A program made the translations under genes and the position numbers. Positions 1 to 7,521 of a stretch of DNA of 15,999 nucleotides are shown one piece after another. The notes under the pieces were generated by a model. That model saw nothing but the letters and a program-made list of their open reading frames with translations, was not told the DNA's origin and searched no databases. The stretch is from an uncultured Lachnospiraceae bacterium (GTDB lineage: Bacteria; Bacillota; Clostridia; Lachnospirales; Lachnospiraceae). The DNA lies in NCBI GenBank assembly GCA_958446555.1, contig CAUCWU010000012.1, forward strand, positions 1 through 15,999. The letters are read 5' to 3'. How positions within the stretch are numbered: the stretch's first letter is position 1; every line of letters begins with the position of its first letter.

Positions 1-143
1 TTTCTTCCACTGTTTCCATATACACATACGTATTCTGTGATAGAGCCATCCGTTGCAGATTCGTTTTGAACCAATAAAGATTGTTTTTCAATTGGTTCGC
101 CCTGCTTCCACGAAGAAGGGACAATCCTCATAATAGCATTCAA
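1..143 (-). CDS. Unrecognised protein, N-terminal part (runs off the window)
   Basis: An open frame of 47 complete codons without a stop runs leftward off the window edge. The start is most likely TTG at 143, because a perfect AGGAGGT ribosome binding site lies 6 bases upstream. The first ATG (139) is out of frame and stops after three codons, and the in-frame ATG at 131 is 18 bases from the site. The protein begins near NAIMRIVPSSWKQGEPIEK and continues to ...EYVCVYGNSGR. There is no signal peptide or membrane segment in the visible part. It sits 82 bases downstream of the heparinase-like gene on the same strand, so it is probably the next gene of the leftward operon. I do not recognise the family. 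Confidence 0.6.
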   Translation of the reverse strand, partial: MNAIMRIVPSSWKQGEPIEKQSLLVQNESATDGSITEYVCVYGNSGR

Positions 144-149
144 GTGAGT

Positions 150-156
150 ACCTCCT
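150..156 (-). promoter_or_regulatory. Ribosome binding site that selects a TTG start
   Basis: AGGAGGT on the minus strand, 6 bases before TTG at 143. It is the reason for calling a TTG rather than an ATG start for the partial gene at the left edge. Confidence 0.6.
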
Positions 157-168
157 GTAATGTTTTTA

Positions 169-202
169 GAATTGCGAAAGTTGCATAGCAACGGAGCAAT
201 TC
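169..202. other. Two-tier hairpin in the gap after the heparinase-like gene
   Basis: GAATTGC (169-175) is perfectly complementary to GCAATTC (196-202). Inside, GTTGC (180-184) pairs with GCAAC (188-192) around an ATA loop, leaving a small GAAA/GGA internal loop. There is no T-run on either side, so it is not a canonical terminator. In the leftward transcript it would sit between the heparinase-like gene and the next gene. Its right arm overlaps a copy of the dispersed repeat. Confidence 0.5.
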
Positions 203-212
203 GTGGGTATCA
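185..212 (+). repeat. Dispersed intergenic repeat, copy A
   Basis: The 17-base core at 194-210 (GAGCAATTCGTGGGTAT) matches the core at 7071-7087 in 14 of 17 positions and that at 12514-12530 in 15 of 17. All three copies lie between genes and point the same way. The left half also forms the right arm of the 169-202 hairpin. The function is unknown. Confidence 0.5.
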
Positions 213-225
213 GTTAGAAAAATGA

Positions 226-2541
226 TTAAAATGAAACAACACTATCCCCTTTTGCAACTTTTATGTTGCTTTCATCCTCGGTGTCGATTGCAATCTCAGT
301 TTCCATACTGGTCTGAACGTGAGCAGTGCGTGTGGAAAGATCAAAGAAACCGTCGAATTTTAACAGACTGCCAACTGCAAATTCATCACCGATGCGAAGC
401 CTGCTTCCATTGATCATACCGGCAGCGAGCAATTTTTCGTCTTTGTTTCTTTTTTGGTAGACGATAAAGGCATCGGTTCGAAGTGAACCGATAGTTTGCC
501 AAGAATTTTTGTGCATGAAACTTCCGTCTGCTCGTGTGTTGACAAGGATGCGCTCGGTTGTGCCATCGGCAGATGGAATCAGAAGTTCAATTGCATCGTC
601 AAGTTCATGGGAGGTTGGGGCAAAAGAGTCCTTATTTTTTACTCCTGCTGGTGTGAGTGGCCTTCGAATTGCTTCGATGAGTTTAGCTCGTTTGCCATAC
701 ATCTTCGAGGTCAGAGAAAGAAACTGTCCGACAGGAAGGGAACCAAACTGGCGATTTACGCGGTCTGGATCTCGCATGCCGCGCTGACTAAGCATTTCAC
801 CGTCGCGAAGACCCTCTCCAATAGAGACAGACTGATCCTTTGGATAGAGCGGATAAAGTCGTGTCTCAAGTTCTTGATTTTGGATTGAAATAAATTCACT
901 TTCTTTGATTTCCCCATCATAGTGCATGCGCCATTCAAGTGTGCCGGGTTCATAGGTCTGCAAATCATCAATGAAAATCGTATACTCTTTGAGCAAGAGT
1001 ACATGTCGATAGAATCGGATGAAATGAGCGACATTTGGGCCAGTGCAGTCAGCTAGAATATAAGAAAAATCAGCTTCAGGTACACTTAAATAAGCTGGAA
1101 AGCTTCCAGAAAATTTAGTTCCGCTCTCGATCATATCAGCATCAGGACCTTGCCCATTCAACAGGACAATATTGTGAGCCTGTGGTGTTGTGTAGTAGCC
1201 TCGATACTCAGCTCTTCCATAATTGCAAGTGCCACTATCGATTGCAATTTCCATATTTTTATCAGATAGAATAAAACTTCCGGCATCGAGATGATTGTGA
1301 TTCCAACTCTCACCAGTTTTGATTGCAAAGAAGCGATCATTTTTGCCATAACCAGTTCGACACATCGCATAGCCAGTGTGAGGACAGATGCCAAGAAGCG
1401 GTGGATCTGGATAGCCGTGATCTTTCAGTGCAAGAGCGAGAGGGTAGAACAGAAAATCCTCGTACTCATTTGGACCATCCGACATCAAATCCTGTCGGTC
1501 AAACAACTTTTTGCAGTCAAAGCGATAGCTTAAATAATAAATGACATGCTGATGTTTGACGATGCGATCAGGCGTATCACCGAAATTTGCTAGATTTAGC
1601 TTATCATTTGCCCAGTAGAAAAATCTCAGATAATCATCAATCTGTGGGCGTAAAAACTCATCTTCAAATAAACTGTCATCCCCAGTTTCATCGCGGTAAA
1701 AGGTCTCAAGAAGCGCATACATCGAAAATCCATAGGTCATATAGCCAAGAAACTCAATGTAATCTTTCTTTTCGCCAAAATTTGCCTTTTTATTTTGTAG
1801 GATATTTCCCGGATAGGTAAACCACTGGTGAATGCCATTTTTAAATTTTTCAAAATAGTCAGCACATTCGTCATCTTCATCTTTTAGGGCAAGAGCGGCA
1901 AAGCCTCCAGCGCAGACAATCACAAGCCACCAGTTATGTCCCATGCTGTCGAGTGCATGCCAGTGGTGTCTAGGGTCAAGCCATTCGCGCCATACAACAC
2001 GAATGCCATTTTTCTTAATCCCCTCACGGTAAGTAGCCTTTTCTTTTTCATTACAAAATGGGGAAAGAATTGAGTGAATGATCGCAGTCTGTGCACAAAG
2101 AGAAGCAGTCCACAAATCTGCGTGAAAACGATTCTCATTTTTTCCCTGAGTGATCCAGTCGTGAGCAGTACAAATCGTGCCTAAAAGCCTTTTTGCACAA
2201 CGAATTCTTGAATCAGTAGAATCAAAAACGGTGGTATTTGTATCTGTTTTGCATTCCTTGGAAGTATCAGTTTGACCATCAAATTCAACTGCAATTAAGT
2301 AGGATAATCGCATCGCAAGATACGCCAGATCATTAAAAGAAGAAGCATAGGAAGCATGCAGGTAAGAATCTTTGGAAAGCTGCTCTGCCTGAGCGGTTAA
2401 AAAAGCTGAAACGGCAGCTTCTGTCTTAGAAACGCAAGTATACCTGGCATCACCAATATAAACGTCAAAGCTTTTTCGAAGCTTCTCATTGAAAGGGAGA
2501 GCGGCCGAAAGCCGCTCAAAGTAAGGAGTAAGGTTTAGCAT
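226..2541 (-). CDS. Heparinase II/III-family polysaccharide lyase-like protein
   Basis: A 771-residue protein expected to cleave a uronate-containing glycan by beta-elimination, by analogy with heparinase II/III and oligo-alginate lyases. An N-terminal helical region includes MGHNWW (about 200-205), typical of the (alpha/alpha) toroid in this group, and GYMTYGF (about 266-272) holds a candidate catalytic tyrosine. The family signature ESWNHNHLDAGSF is at about 411-423. By position, H415 would be the catalytic His and H417, D435 (IDSG) and H456 (AHN) the metal ligands known from heparinase II. The rest is a beta-sandwich-like C-terminal region. No signal peptide is seen, so it is predicted to be cytoplasmic. 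The start ATG at 2541 follows a good GAGGAGG site and lies 20 bases after the GH38 stop, so the two are cotranscribed. Substrate specificity is not readable, and a mannosidase neighbour is not typical of a glycosaminoglycan system. Confidence 0.85.
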   Translation of the reverse strand: MLNLTPYFERLSAALPFNEKLRKSFDVYIGDARYTCVSKTEAAVSAFLTAQAEQLSKDSYLHASYASSFNDLAYLAMRLSYLIAVEFDGQTDTSKECKTDTNTTVFDSTDSRIRCAKRLLGTICTAHDWITQGKNENRFHADLWTASLCAQTAIIHSILSPFCNEKEKATYREGIKKNGIRVVWREWLDPRHHWHALDSMGHNWWLVIVCAGGFAALALKDEDDECADYFEKFKNGIHQWFTYPGNILQNKKANFGEKKDYIEFLGYMTYGFSMYALLETFYRDETGDDSLFEDEFLRPQIDDYLRFFYWANDKLNLANFGDTPDRIVKHQHVIYYLSYRFDCKKLFDRQDLMSDGPNEYEDFLFYPLALALKDHGYPDPPLLGICPHTGYAMCRTGYGKNDRFFAIKTGESWNHNHLDAGSFILSDKNMEIAIDSGTCNYGRAEYRGYYTTPQAHNIVLLNGQGPDADMIESGTKFSGSFPAYLSVPEADFSYILADCTGPNVAHFIRFYRHVLLLKEYTIFIDDLQTYEPGTLEWRMHYDGEIKESEFISIQNQELETRLYPLYPKDQSVSIGEGLRDGEMLSQRGMRDPDRVNRQFGSLPVGQFLSLTSKMYGKRAKLIEAIRRPLTPAGVKNKDSFAPTSHELDDAIELLIPSADGTTERILVNTRADGSFMHKNSWQTIGSLRTDAFIVYQKRNKDEKLLAAGMINGSRLRIGDEFAVGSLLKFDGFFDLSTRTAHVQTSMETEIAIDTEDESNIKVAKGDSVVSF

Positions 2542-2561
2542 AATCGAATCCTCCTCAAAAA

Positions 2562-5500
2562 TTAGTATGTTACACGCAGCGTCTTAATTTCAAATGGACG
2601 CAAAGAAAGCGCAACCTTGTTTTCGCAAACTGGAATCTCTTCAAGTTTTTCCTCTAGCATGTTTGTTTCTTCCACTGATTTTACCGAATGTCCAAAGGAA
2701 ATTTTTGCATGGGATGCGCAACCCTCTGCCTCATAGATACGAAGAATGTAACAATTAGTAGCATCACCTTCGGCAGGCTTTATAGTCTCAATAATGACAT
2801 TTGATTCACTTGAAGATACAAAGCTTTGCTGGTTTTTCGTGTGACCAGAGACGACACTTACCGGATCATTGAGACAGTAAGCTGCACGGATAACTGTATC
2901 GGAACTGAAATCACCGATATGTGGAAGCAGTGCATAGGTGCAGTCGTGGATTCCCTTGTCACCGGCAGCATCTGGATGGCAACCACCTTTGTGCAGAGTC
3001 AGTGCCATACAGCCATCTTTGACGGAGATGCCATATTTGCAGTCATTTAACAGAGAGACGCCATAGCGAAGCTCAGATAGATCGGTAAATCTGTGATTGC
3101 ATACCTCAAATTTTGCCTTTTCGATTGACGTATTTCTAGTCGTTGGGCGCTTTACATGGCCAAACTGAATTTCCTGTCTTGCAAAATCAGAGAGAATGCT
3201 GGTTGGAAATGCCGTCTTTAACAGGCGATGGTCATCCTGCCAATCCATTCTGGTATCAAAGCGAATCATCGGATCATCTGCATAGAAGACGATGTCCTGA
3301 GTCAGAGAGGAGCGGGCAGTTAACTGATAGCGGTTTCGAATGCGGTATTCGATTGGACCACAGGAAACAACCTGACTTTCTAACAAAGTAGCAGTGTCGC
3401 GAAGCTTGTATTCAATATCGGCATCAATGTCCCAGTTATCCCATGCAAGCGGAACATCCTCTGCAAGTAGGAAGGTGTTGAGTGCCTGTCCGTTTTCGCA
3501 CAGCTCACGTTTTGCGCGCTTGTCAAATAGAGAAGACAGATACATTTTGTCATTAAATTGAACAGTATAAAATGGAGTATCTAACGTGTTTCCAGAGGCA
3601 GTAAATGGAGATTCTTTGCTGCAAGCGGCATTGATAGCGATAGGATCAATCACTGCGGCCACATAGGAATCAACTGCGACACCCGGAAGGACACTGACAA
3701 GTTTGCCGTCAATTGCTTTGAAGCTTTGAGCGAGAATACCATGCGCTCTTGCAACAGATTCATCAAGATAAATGGCATCTTTGCGGGCAAATCCAATCGG
3801 GTTAATAACGGTCAATCCATTTTTGTCTGTATTGCATGCATCGCTTGCAAATAGATTCATTGCATTTGCTGTTGCCTGTTCGATTACAGTTGCAGTTTCT
3901 TTGTGGCTTCTCTCATGGACAGCATGAATACAGGTTCCAGGCAAGATATCATGGAACTGGTTGACCAAAAGCAGATTGATGATTGGGCGAAGAACGGCCG
4001 GATCAGAAGCTGTATTTGTGCATACAGCATGGCGCACAAGGGCAAACTCGGCATTGTGCAGTGAATTTTCTGCCTTTCTGTTATTTCTCTTTGTCACATG
4101 CTGATTGGTCAGTGTTCCACGATGAAGTTCTAGGTAAAGCTCTCCGCGGTAGACAGATGGGTCTGTCAGTTCGCCTTCAATTTCATGCATAAAGTCGCTG
4201 ACAGAGGTGGTTTCTGCCTTTGGGCATCCTTCAATATCGGCGCAGCGTCTTGCCATCTCAATCATCTCAAATAGTGGACCACCGCCGCCATCGCCAAAGC
4301 CGTAGGAGAGAAGTCTCTTATTGGTGACGGTCTTTTCATGGATCGTGTCACCAGAATTGTGTCCATCCATCACGGCATCTGTCAGTGTTTGCGGATCTGG
4401 CCACAGATGGTTTCGATTAAAGTGAGAGAGCACCTGTGTGCCGTCGATGCCCTTCCATAAGAAGGTATCATATGGGAATGGATTCGTGTCATTCCAAGAA
4501 ATCTTAGTTGTAAGGAAATAATCTACACGACAGCTTTTCATGATCTGCGGCAGAGCAGCGCTGTAGCCGAAGGTATCTGGCAGCCAGAAGCAGTCAGAAA
4601 GATAGCCAAATTCTTTTTGTGTGTAGAGCTGTCCCCAAACGAACTGTCGAACCATCCACTCGCCGCCAGGAATGTTGCAATCGCACTCAACCCATACAGC
4701 ACCGTTTGGCTCATAGCGTCCGCTTGCAATTGCTTTTTTCATTCCTTCATAGAGGGAAGGATAGTGAACCTTCATCATGTAACTATGGTAAGAAGAACTT
4801 TGGATGAAGCGATATTCTGGATATTCTTCCATCAACTTCAACTGGTTGGAGAAGGTTCGGGCACATTTTTTGATGGTCTGATCAATTGGCCAGTGCCATG
4901 CGGTATCCATATGGGAATGGCCGACAAGCTTGGCAACAGGAGCGAGACTGGTATTTTTATATTGATAAAGCTTAGTCAGTTCCTTCTGCGCCTCTTTGAT
5001 TGCAGCTAAGAATGTCTCTTTGTCTGTATCATCTGGCGAATAGTAGACAATCTCGTGAACGCGCATCAGTGTCTTTATAATCTCGGCGCGGACAAAACTA
5101 TTTGCATCCAAGACCTCAGTCATCTGATCAAAGGTCTTTAAATCAAAATAGAATTGGTTGATCACCGGATTTTTGACGCATACTTCAATGCTATTATAAT
5201 GATGTAAAAAATCAGACATCGGGTTTGTGACCATCGGCTGACTGCCTGGTGTATAGTGCCATGCATATGCCTCTAAATCAAAATGATAGTGCGTGTTTGC
5301 GGCAGTACCCATTGTGATTAAGTCGCAGTAGTGATAGCCGTGAGCAGCCCCATTTTGTGGGATTGTAAAGATGCCAGACGGAACCCCATCGATAAAGAGC
5401 ATACTTTCTTGTCCGCCAACATCAGCTTTTAAAAATAGTGGAATATTTGCATATTCTTCTGGAACTGTATACTCGGTCTGAAACCAGCAATATTTCCACT

Positions 5501-5690
5501 CACCTCCCCAGACAGCACCCTTTTTTGCTGGAATATAGGCAGCATCTACAGGGGCGGAATCTAGATTTTGTTCTGTCTCATGCATTTGTGCATCTAGAGA
5601 AGCGATTGGCTCAAAGAGCATTGGCTCTAGCGTGGTTTCAAAACGCTTTAGCTTTCCTAGAACACGGTCAATTTGGCGATCTGTTAACAT
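2562..5690 (-). CDS. GH38 alpha-mannosidase, large (Ams1/MAN2C1-like) type
   Basis: A 1042-residue retaining alpha-mannosidase expected to release mannose from alpha-mannosides in the cytoplasm. An N-terminal beta-rich extension (about 1-245) precedes the catalytic barrel, as in the Ams1/MAN2C1 branch. The barrel starts at VGHSHMDTAWHW (256-267), giving Zn ligands H260 and D262. FWLPDTFGYSAALPQ supplies nucleophile D372. NQFHDILPGT supplies the last metal ligand, H580. The C-terminal half is the usual GH38 beta-sandwich region. There is no signal peptide. The start at 5690 has an AGGAGG site and is separated from the regulator gene by 101 bases with an inverted repeat. It is a different architecture from the second GH38 enzyme in this window, in which the catalytic motif begins at residue 10. 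Family and residues are clear; the linkage it cuts is inferred only as alpha-mannosidic. Confidence 0.95.
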   Translation of the reverse strand: MLTDRQIDRVLGKLKRFETTLEPMLFEPIASLDAQMHETEQNLDSAPVDAAYIPAKKGAVWGGEWKYCWFQTEYTVPEEYANIPLFLKADVGGQESMLFIDGVPSGIFTIPQNGAAHGYHYCDLITMGTAANTHYHFDLEAYAWHYTPGSQPMVTNPMSDFLHHYNSIEVCVKNPVINQFYFDLKTFDQMTEVLDANSFVRAEIIKTLMRVHEIVYYSPDDTDKETFLAAIKEAQKELTKLYQYKNTSLAPVAKLVGHSHMDTAWHWPIDQTIKKCARTFSNQLKLMEEYPEYRFIQSSSYHSYMMKVHYPSLYEGMKKAIASGRYEPNGAVWVECDCNIPGGEWMVRQFVWGQLYTQKEFGYLSDCFWLPDTFGYSAALPQIMKSCRVDYFLTTKISWNDTNPFPYDTFLWKGIDGTQVLSHFNRNHLWPDPQTLTDAVMDGHNSGDTIHEKTVTNKRLLSYGFGDGGGGPLFEMIEMARRCADIEGCPKAETTSVSDFMHEIEGELTDPSVYRGELYLELHRGTLTNQHVTKRNNRKAENSLHNAEFALVRHAVCTNTASDPAVLRPIINLLLVNQFHDILPGTCIHAVHERSHKETATVIEQATANAMNLFASDACNTDKNGLTVINPIGFARKDAIYLDESVARAHGILAQSFKAIDGKLVSVLPGVAVDSYVAAVIDPIAINAACSKESPFTASGNTLDTPFYTVQFNDKMYLSSLFDKRAKRELCENGQALNTFLLAEDVPLAWDNWDIDADIEYKLRDTATLLESQVVSCGPIEYRIRNRYQLTARSSLTQDIVFYADDPMIRFDTRMDWQDDHRLLKTAFPTSILSDFARQEIQFGHVKRPTTRNTSIEKAKFEVCNHRFTDLSELRYGVSLLNDCKYGISVKDGCMALTLHKGGCHPDAAGDKGIHDCTYALLPHIGDFSSDTVIRAAYCLNDPVSVVSGHTKNQQSFVSSSESNVIIETIKPAEGDATNCYILRIYEAEGCASHAKISFGHSVKSVEETNMLEEKLEEIPVCENKVALSLRPFEIKTLRVTY

Positions 5691-5722
5691 AAAAAACCTC
5701 CTCAGTTAAAAAAATATATGTA

Positions 5723-5740
5723 AAACAGGAAAACCTGTTT
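5723..5740. promoter_or_regulatory. Inverted repeat between regulator and mannosidase genes
   Basis: AAACAGG and CCTGTTT are perfect 7-base arms separated by AAAA. It lies between the regulator stop (5792) and the mannosidase start (5690). On the minus strand it is followed after a few bases by a T-rich stretch (about 5707-5715), so it could be a weak terminator or attenuator separating regulator from enzymes. Its 18-bp dyad also suits an operator for a dimeric regulator. The sequence does not decide between these. Confidence 0.45.
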
Positions 5741-5791
5741 CTTTCTATGTTCAGCCGGTCTGTAGTGTACTGTCTATCTTAGAAATTATTT

Positions 5792-6973
5792 TTAGACAAT
5801 AGACGAATTTGGATGAATCGGTGCAGGGCCGGTTGTATTTCCTTCAATCAGACGAACAGGAACGGTGACAGTCTGTGCCTGCGTGATCGGAGCACCAACT
5901 CCGTTGTAGAGAAGTTTGGCCACCTCTTTGCCGATGGTTGCCTGATCCTGTGCAATCGTTGTGATTGAGAAAGATGGGTTATTATTAGAAAGAGCGGATG
6001 CCCATTCATTGTTATCAAATCCACATACATTTAAGGTCTGTGGAACTGAAATGCCCACATCAAGACAGCAAAGCAAAATATCATAGGCAAAAGAGTCATG
6101 TTCGGCAAGAACAGCTGTCACACCTTCATTTGCAAGTTCCTTTAGTACGCTGCGCAGACTCTTAGGGTCTGACAGTGGGGCAAGGCGCTTTTCATAACCA
6201 ATATCGGTGCGAATCCATTCCTTATGAATCGGAATGTTGTGGGCACTTAGAGCAAGCATGTAGCCAGAGAGTCGTTCTCCGATTGTGAGTCGGTCAGACG
6301 GCGAGATACCAGACAGGTAGGCAATATTTGTATGTCCAAGCGCAATTAAGTGCTCCGTCAGCATTCGACTTCCTGAGAGATTATCGCTTAATACACTTGG
6401 AATGCAAGGGCTGGTGCTCGGCACATCCATTACAACAACAGAGCGGCCACTGAATAAAAATTGGTTCAACAGCTCTAAATGCACATGGCTGGTGCGCGGA
6501 TAGTAGGCGACTCCGGCTACATTCATTGACAGAAGCTTTTCTAGGATGCTTCGTCCAGTTTTATCCTCGCGCTCATCCGCAATATAAATAGAAGAATAGC
6601 ATCCCTTTGATAATAAATAATCGCTTGCAGCTTGGAATGCATCGGTCAGACCAGTTTTGGATACATGAAATGGAAAGACAAATGCAAAGAGTTTTCCAGC
6701 AGGTGAGCTGGACGTCTCTGGCAGAGCAGGTGCAAGTTCTTCCGGATGGCAGACAAAGCTTCCGACACCGCGCTTTCGATAGAGAATGCCGCGGTTTTCA
6801 AGCTCGGTCATTGCACGGCGCACGGTGATTCGGCTAAAGCCGTATTGTTCAATCAGAGAATTCTCTGTGCAGATCGGCTGATCATAGGAGAAAGAACCAG
6901 CTGCGATCTGAGCGAGAATATCATCTATAATAATCTGATAAAAAGGGGTTTTCTTTTCTGCTGTAGTTTCCAT
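5792..6973 (-). CDS. GntR-type regulator with LacI-like sugar-binding domain (AraR-like architecture)
   Basis: A 393-residue DNA-binding regulator. Residues about 9-75 form a GntR winged helix (CTENSLIEQYGFSRITVRRA, then ENRGILYRKRGVGSF). Residues about 95-380 form a periplasmic-binding-protein fold as in LacI/AraR regulators (VAGVAYYPR, VVVMDVPS, SDNLSGSRMLTEHLIALGH, VCGFDNNEWA). Such proteins normally repress sugar genes until a sugar binds the C-terminal domain. The start METTAEKK at 6973 is chosen because AGAAAGGA lies 9 bases upstream and because a good promoter (7011-7039) overlaps the upstream extension to the ATG at 7039. It heads the leftward operon and faces the importer operon across the intergenic region, so it probably controls both and itself. 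The effector is unknown; a mannose-containing sugar is a guess from the neighbours. Confidence 0.9.
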   Translation of the reverse strand: METTAEKKTPFYQIIIDDILAQIAAGSFSYDQPICTENSLIEQYGFSRITVRRAMTELENRGILYRKRGVGSFVCHPEELAPALPETSSSPAGKLFAFVFPFHVSKTGLTDAFQAASDYLLSKGCYSSIYIADEREDKTGRSILEKLLSMNVAGVAYYPRTSHVHLELLNQFLFSGRSVVVMDVPSTSPCIPSVLSDNLSGSRMLTEHLIALGHTNIAYLSGISPSDRLTIGERLSGYMLALSAHNIPIHKEWIRTDIGYEKRLAPLSDPKSLRSVLKELANEGVTAVLAEHDSFAYDILLCCLDVGISVPQTLNVCGFDNNEWASALSNNNPSFSITTIAQDQATIGKEVAKLLYNGVGAPITQAQTVTVPVRLIEGNTTGPAPIHPNSSIV

Positions 6974-7010
6974 ATAATAAAGTCCTTTCTTGTGTGCTTT
7001 TTCTATGTCT

Positions 7011-7039
7011 ACTATATAACAAATAAGGGGGAGTCGCAA
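7011..7039 (-). promoter_or_regulatory. Sigma-A type promoter for the regulator gene
   Basis: On the minus strand TTGCGA (7034-7039) is followed after exactly 17 bases by TATAGT (7011-7016). Transcription would begin near 7004, about 30 bases before the ATG at 6973. It supports the shorter start for the regulator. It is read by eye from consensus only. Confidence 0.6.
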
Positions 7040-7060
7040 CCAGGTAGGTGTTGAGATCCA

Positions 7061-7089
7061 GTAAGTTATGGAGTAATTCGTAGATATTA
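7061..7089 (+). repeat. Dispersed intergenic repeat, copy B
   Basis: The core 7071-7087 (GAGTAATTCGTAGATAT) matches copies A and C in 14 of 17 positions each. The similarity to copy C extends left through GTAAGT. It lies between the regulator promoter and the structured-RNA candidate. AGTAAT (7072-7077) and ATTACT (7086-7091) can pair, and ATATTA (7084-7089) with TAATAT (7096-7101) forms an overlapping dyad. Confidence 0.5.
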
Positions 7090-7136
7090 CTACATTAATA
7101 TTATATAAGGTAATCTTACGTGGAAGTGAATAGCCA

Positions 7137-7318
7137 GTTCACGGGCTTGTTACACTTGGCAGGTGGCTGAGACGATTGTGCTTTACGAGGCGATTCCCGT
7201 GTGGAGCGGGCTTTCAAAATACATTATATATAAAAGTAATGTAGAAGGCGCCGCGGGAACAAGGGTCGCCGACAAAGCCATCGTTCGAAGCCCTGCGTTA
7301 AATAGAAGGCCCGTGAAC
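7137..7318 (+). ncRNA. Candidate structured RNA, unrecognised class
   Basis: A GC-richer island in AT-rich intergenic DNA folds by eye into one long rod. Helices (5' arm / 3' arm): GTTCACGGGC 7137-7146 / GCCCGTGAAC 7309-7318; GCAGG 7159-7163 / CCTGC 7292-7296; GCT 7166-7168 / AGC 7289-7291; GACGAT 7171-7176 / ATCGTT 7280-7285; GCTTT 7180-7184 / AAAGC 7274-7278; GGCGA 7189-7193 / TCGCC 7266-7270; TTCCCG 7194-7199 / CGGGAA 7254-7259; GCTTTC 7210-7215 / GAAGGC 7244-7249; TACATTA 7220-7226 / TAATGTA 7237-7243. A 12/12-base bubble follows the first helix. An outer helix, TAAGGTAAT 7107-7115 (one bulged T) with ATTCCTTA 7338-7345, may extend it. G-U pairs at 7171-7285 and 7212-7247 work only in the plus-strand RNA. 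No T-box, cobalamin, RNase P, tmRNA or SRP signature is seen. The closing stem, large bubble and long terminal stem recall 6S RNA in shape only. It could be a free-standing RNA or part of the importer leader. Confidence 0.6.
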
Positions 7319-7351
7319 CCGGGGTGCCATAACACCAATTCCTTAAGATAA

Positions 7352-7367
7352 ATTTATTATAATAAAT
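7352..7367. promoter_or_regulatory. Perfect AT palindrome, possible operator
   Basis: ATTTATTATAATAAAT is a perfect 16-bp palindrome just downstream of the structured-RNA candidate and about 155 bases before the importer start. A dimeric GntR-type regulator could bind it, but in such AT-rich DNA chance palindromes are common. No T-run follows that would make it a terminator. Confidence 0.3.
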
Positions 7368-7460
7368 AGAGAATAAAAAGGCAATAACTCTCAAAAAAAT
7401 AATACAAGGTGCAAAAATATTATAACAAACAGCGCAAAAAATTATAAGAAAATTTGAAAA

Positions 7461-7469
7461 TGATATGAT
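7461..7469 (+). promoter_or_regulatory. Possible extended -10 promoter for the importer operon
   Basis: TGATATGAT fits an extended -10 element (TG, one base, then TATGAT at 7464-7469), with a start point near 7476. No good -35 hexamer is at the right distance. If real, the transcript begins at about the upstream candidate GTG (7477), which favours translation from GTG 7522. Confidence 0.25.
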
Positions 7470-7521
7470 AATATAGGTGACAAGAGAAAACGAAAAACCA
7501 AAAGAAAGAAGGTATGATGGT

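Noticed and set aside
226..5690. Several 60-130 codon plus-strand open frames opposite the lyase and leftward mannosidase genes
   Set aside because: They lie antisense to long proteins with conserved catalytic motifs, lack ribosome binding sites and show no recognisable domains.
6974..7039. A longer start for the regulator (22 extra codons from the ATG at 7039)
   Set aside because: The extension overlaps a well-spaced promoter (7011-7039) and has no ribosome binding site, while the internal ATG at 6973 has one.
7137..7318. T-box, cobalamin, lysine, glycine, RNase P, tmRNA, SRP or group II intron RNA
   Set aside because: None of their conserved sequence signatures is present. The 6S resemblance is only in overall shape.
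7163..7351. A 62-codon rightward open frame in the divergent intergenic region
   Set aside because: It has no ribosome binding site, unlikely composition, and lies inside the nested helices of the RNA candidate, which explain the sequence better.
7477..7521. An earlier GTG start for the LplB-type permease
   Set aside because: There is no clear ribosome binding site, and the possible promoter would start transcription at about this codon. GTG 7522 has AAGAAGG at good spacing, though the earlier start cannot be excluded.
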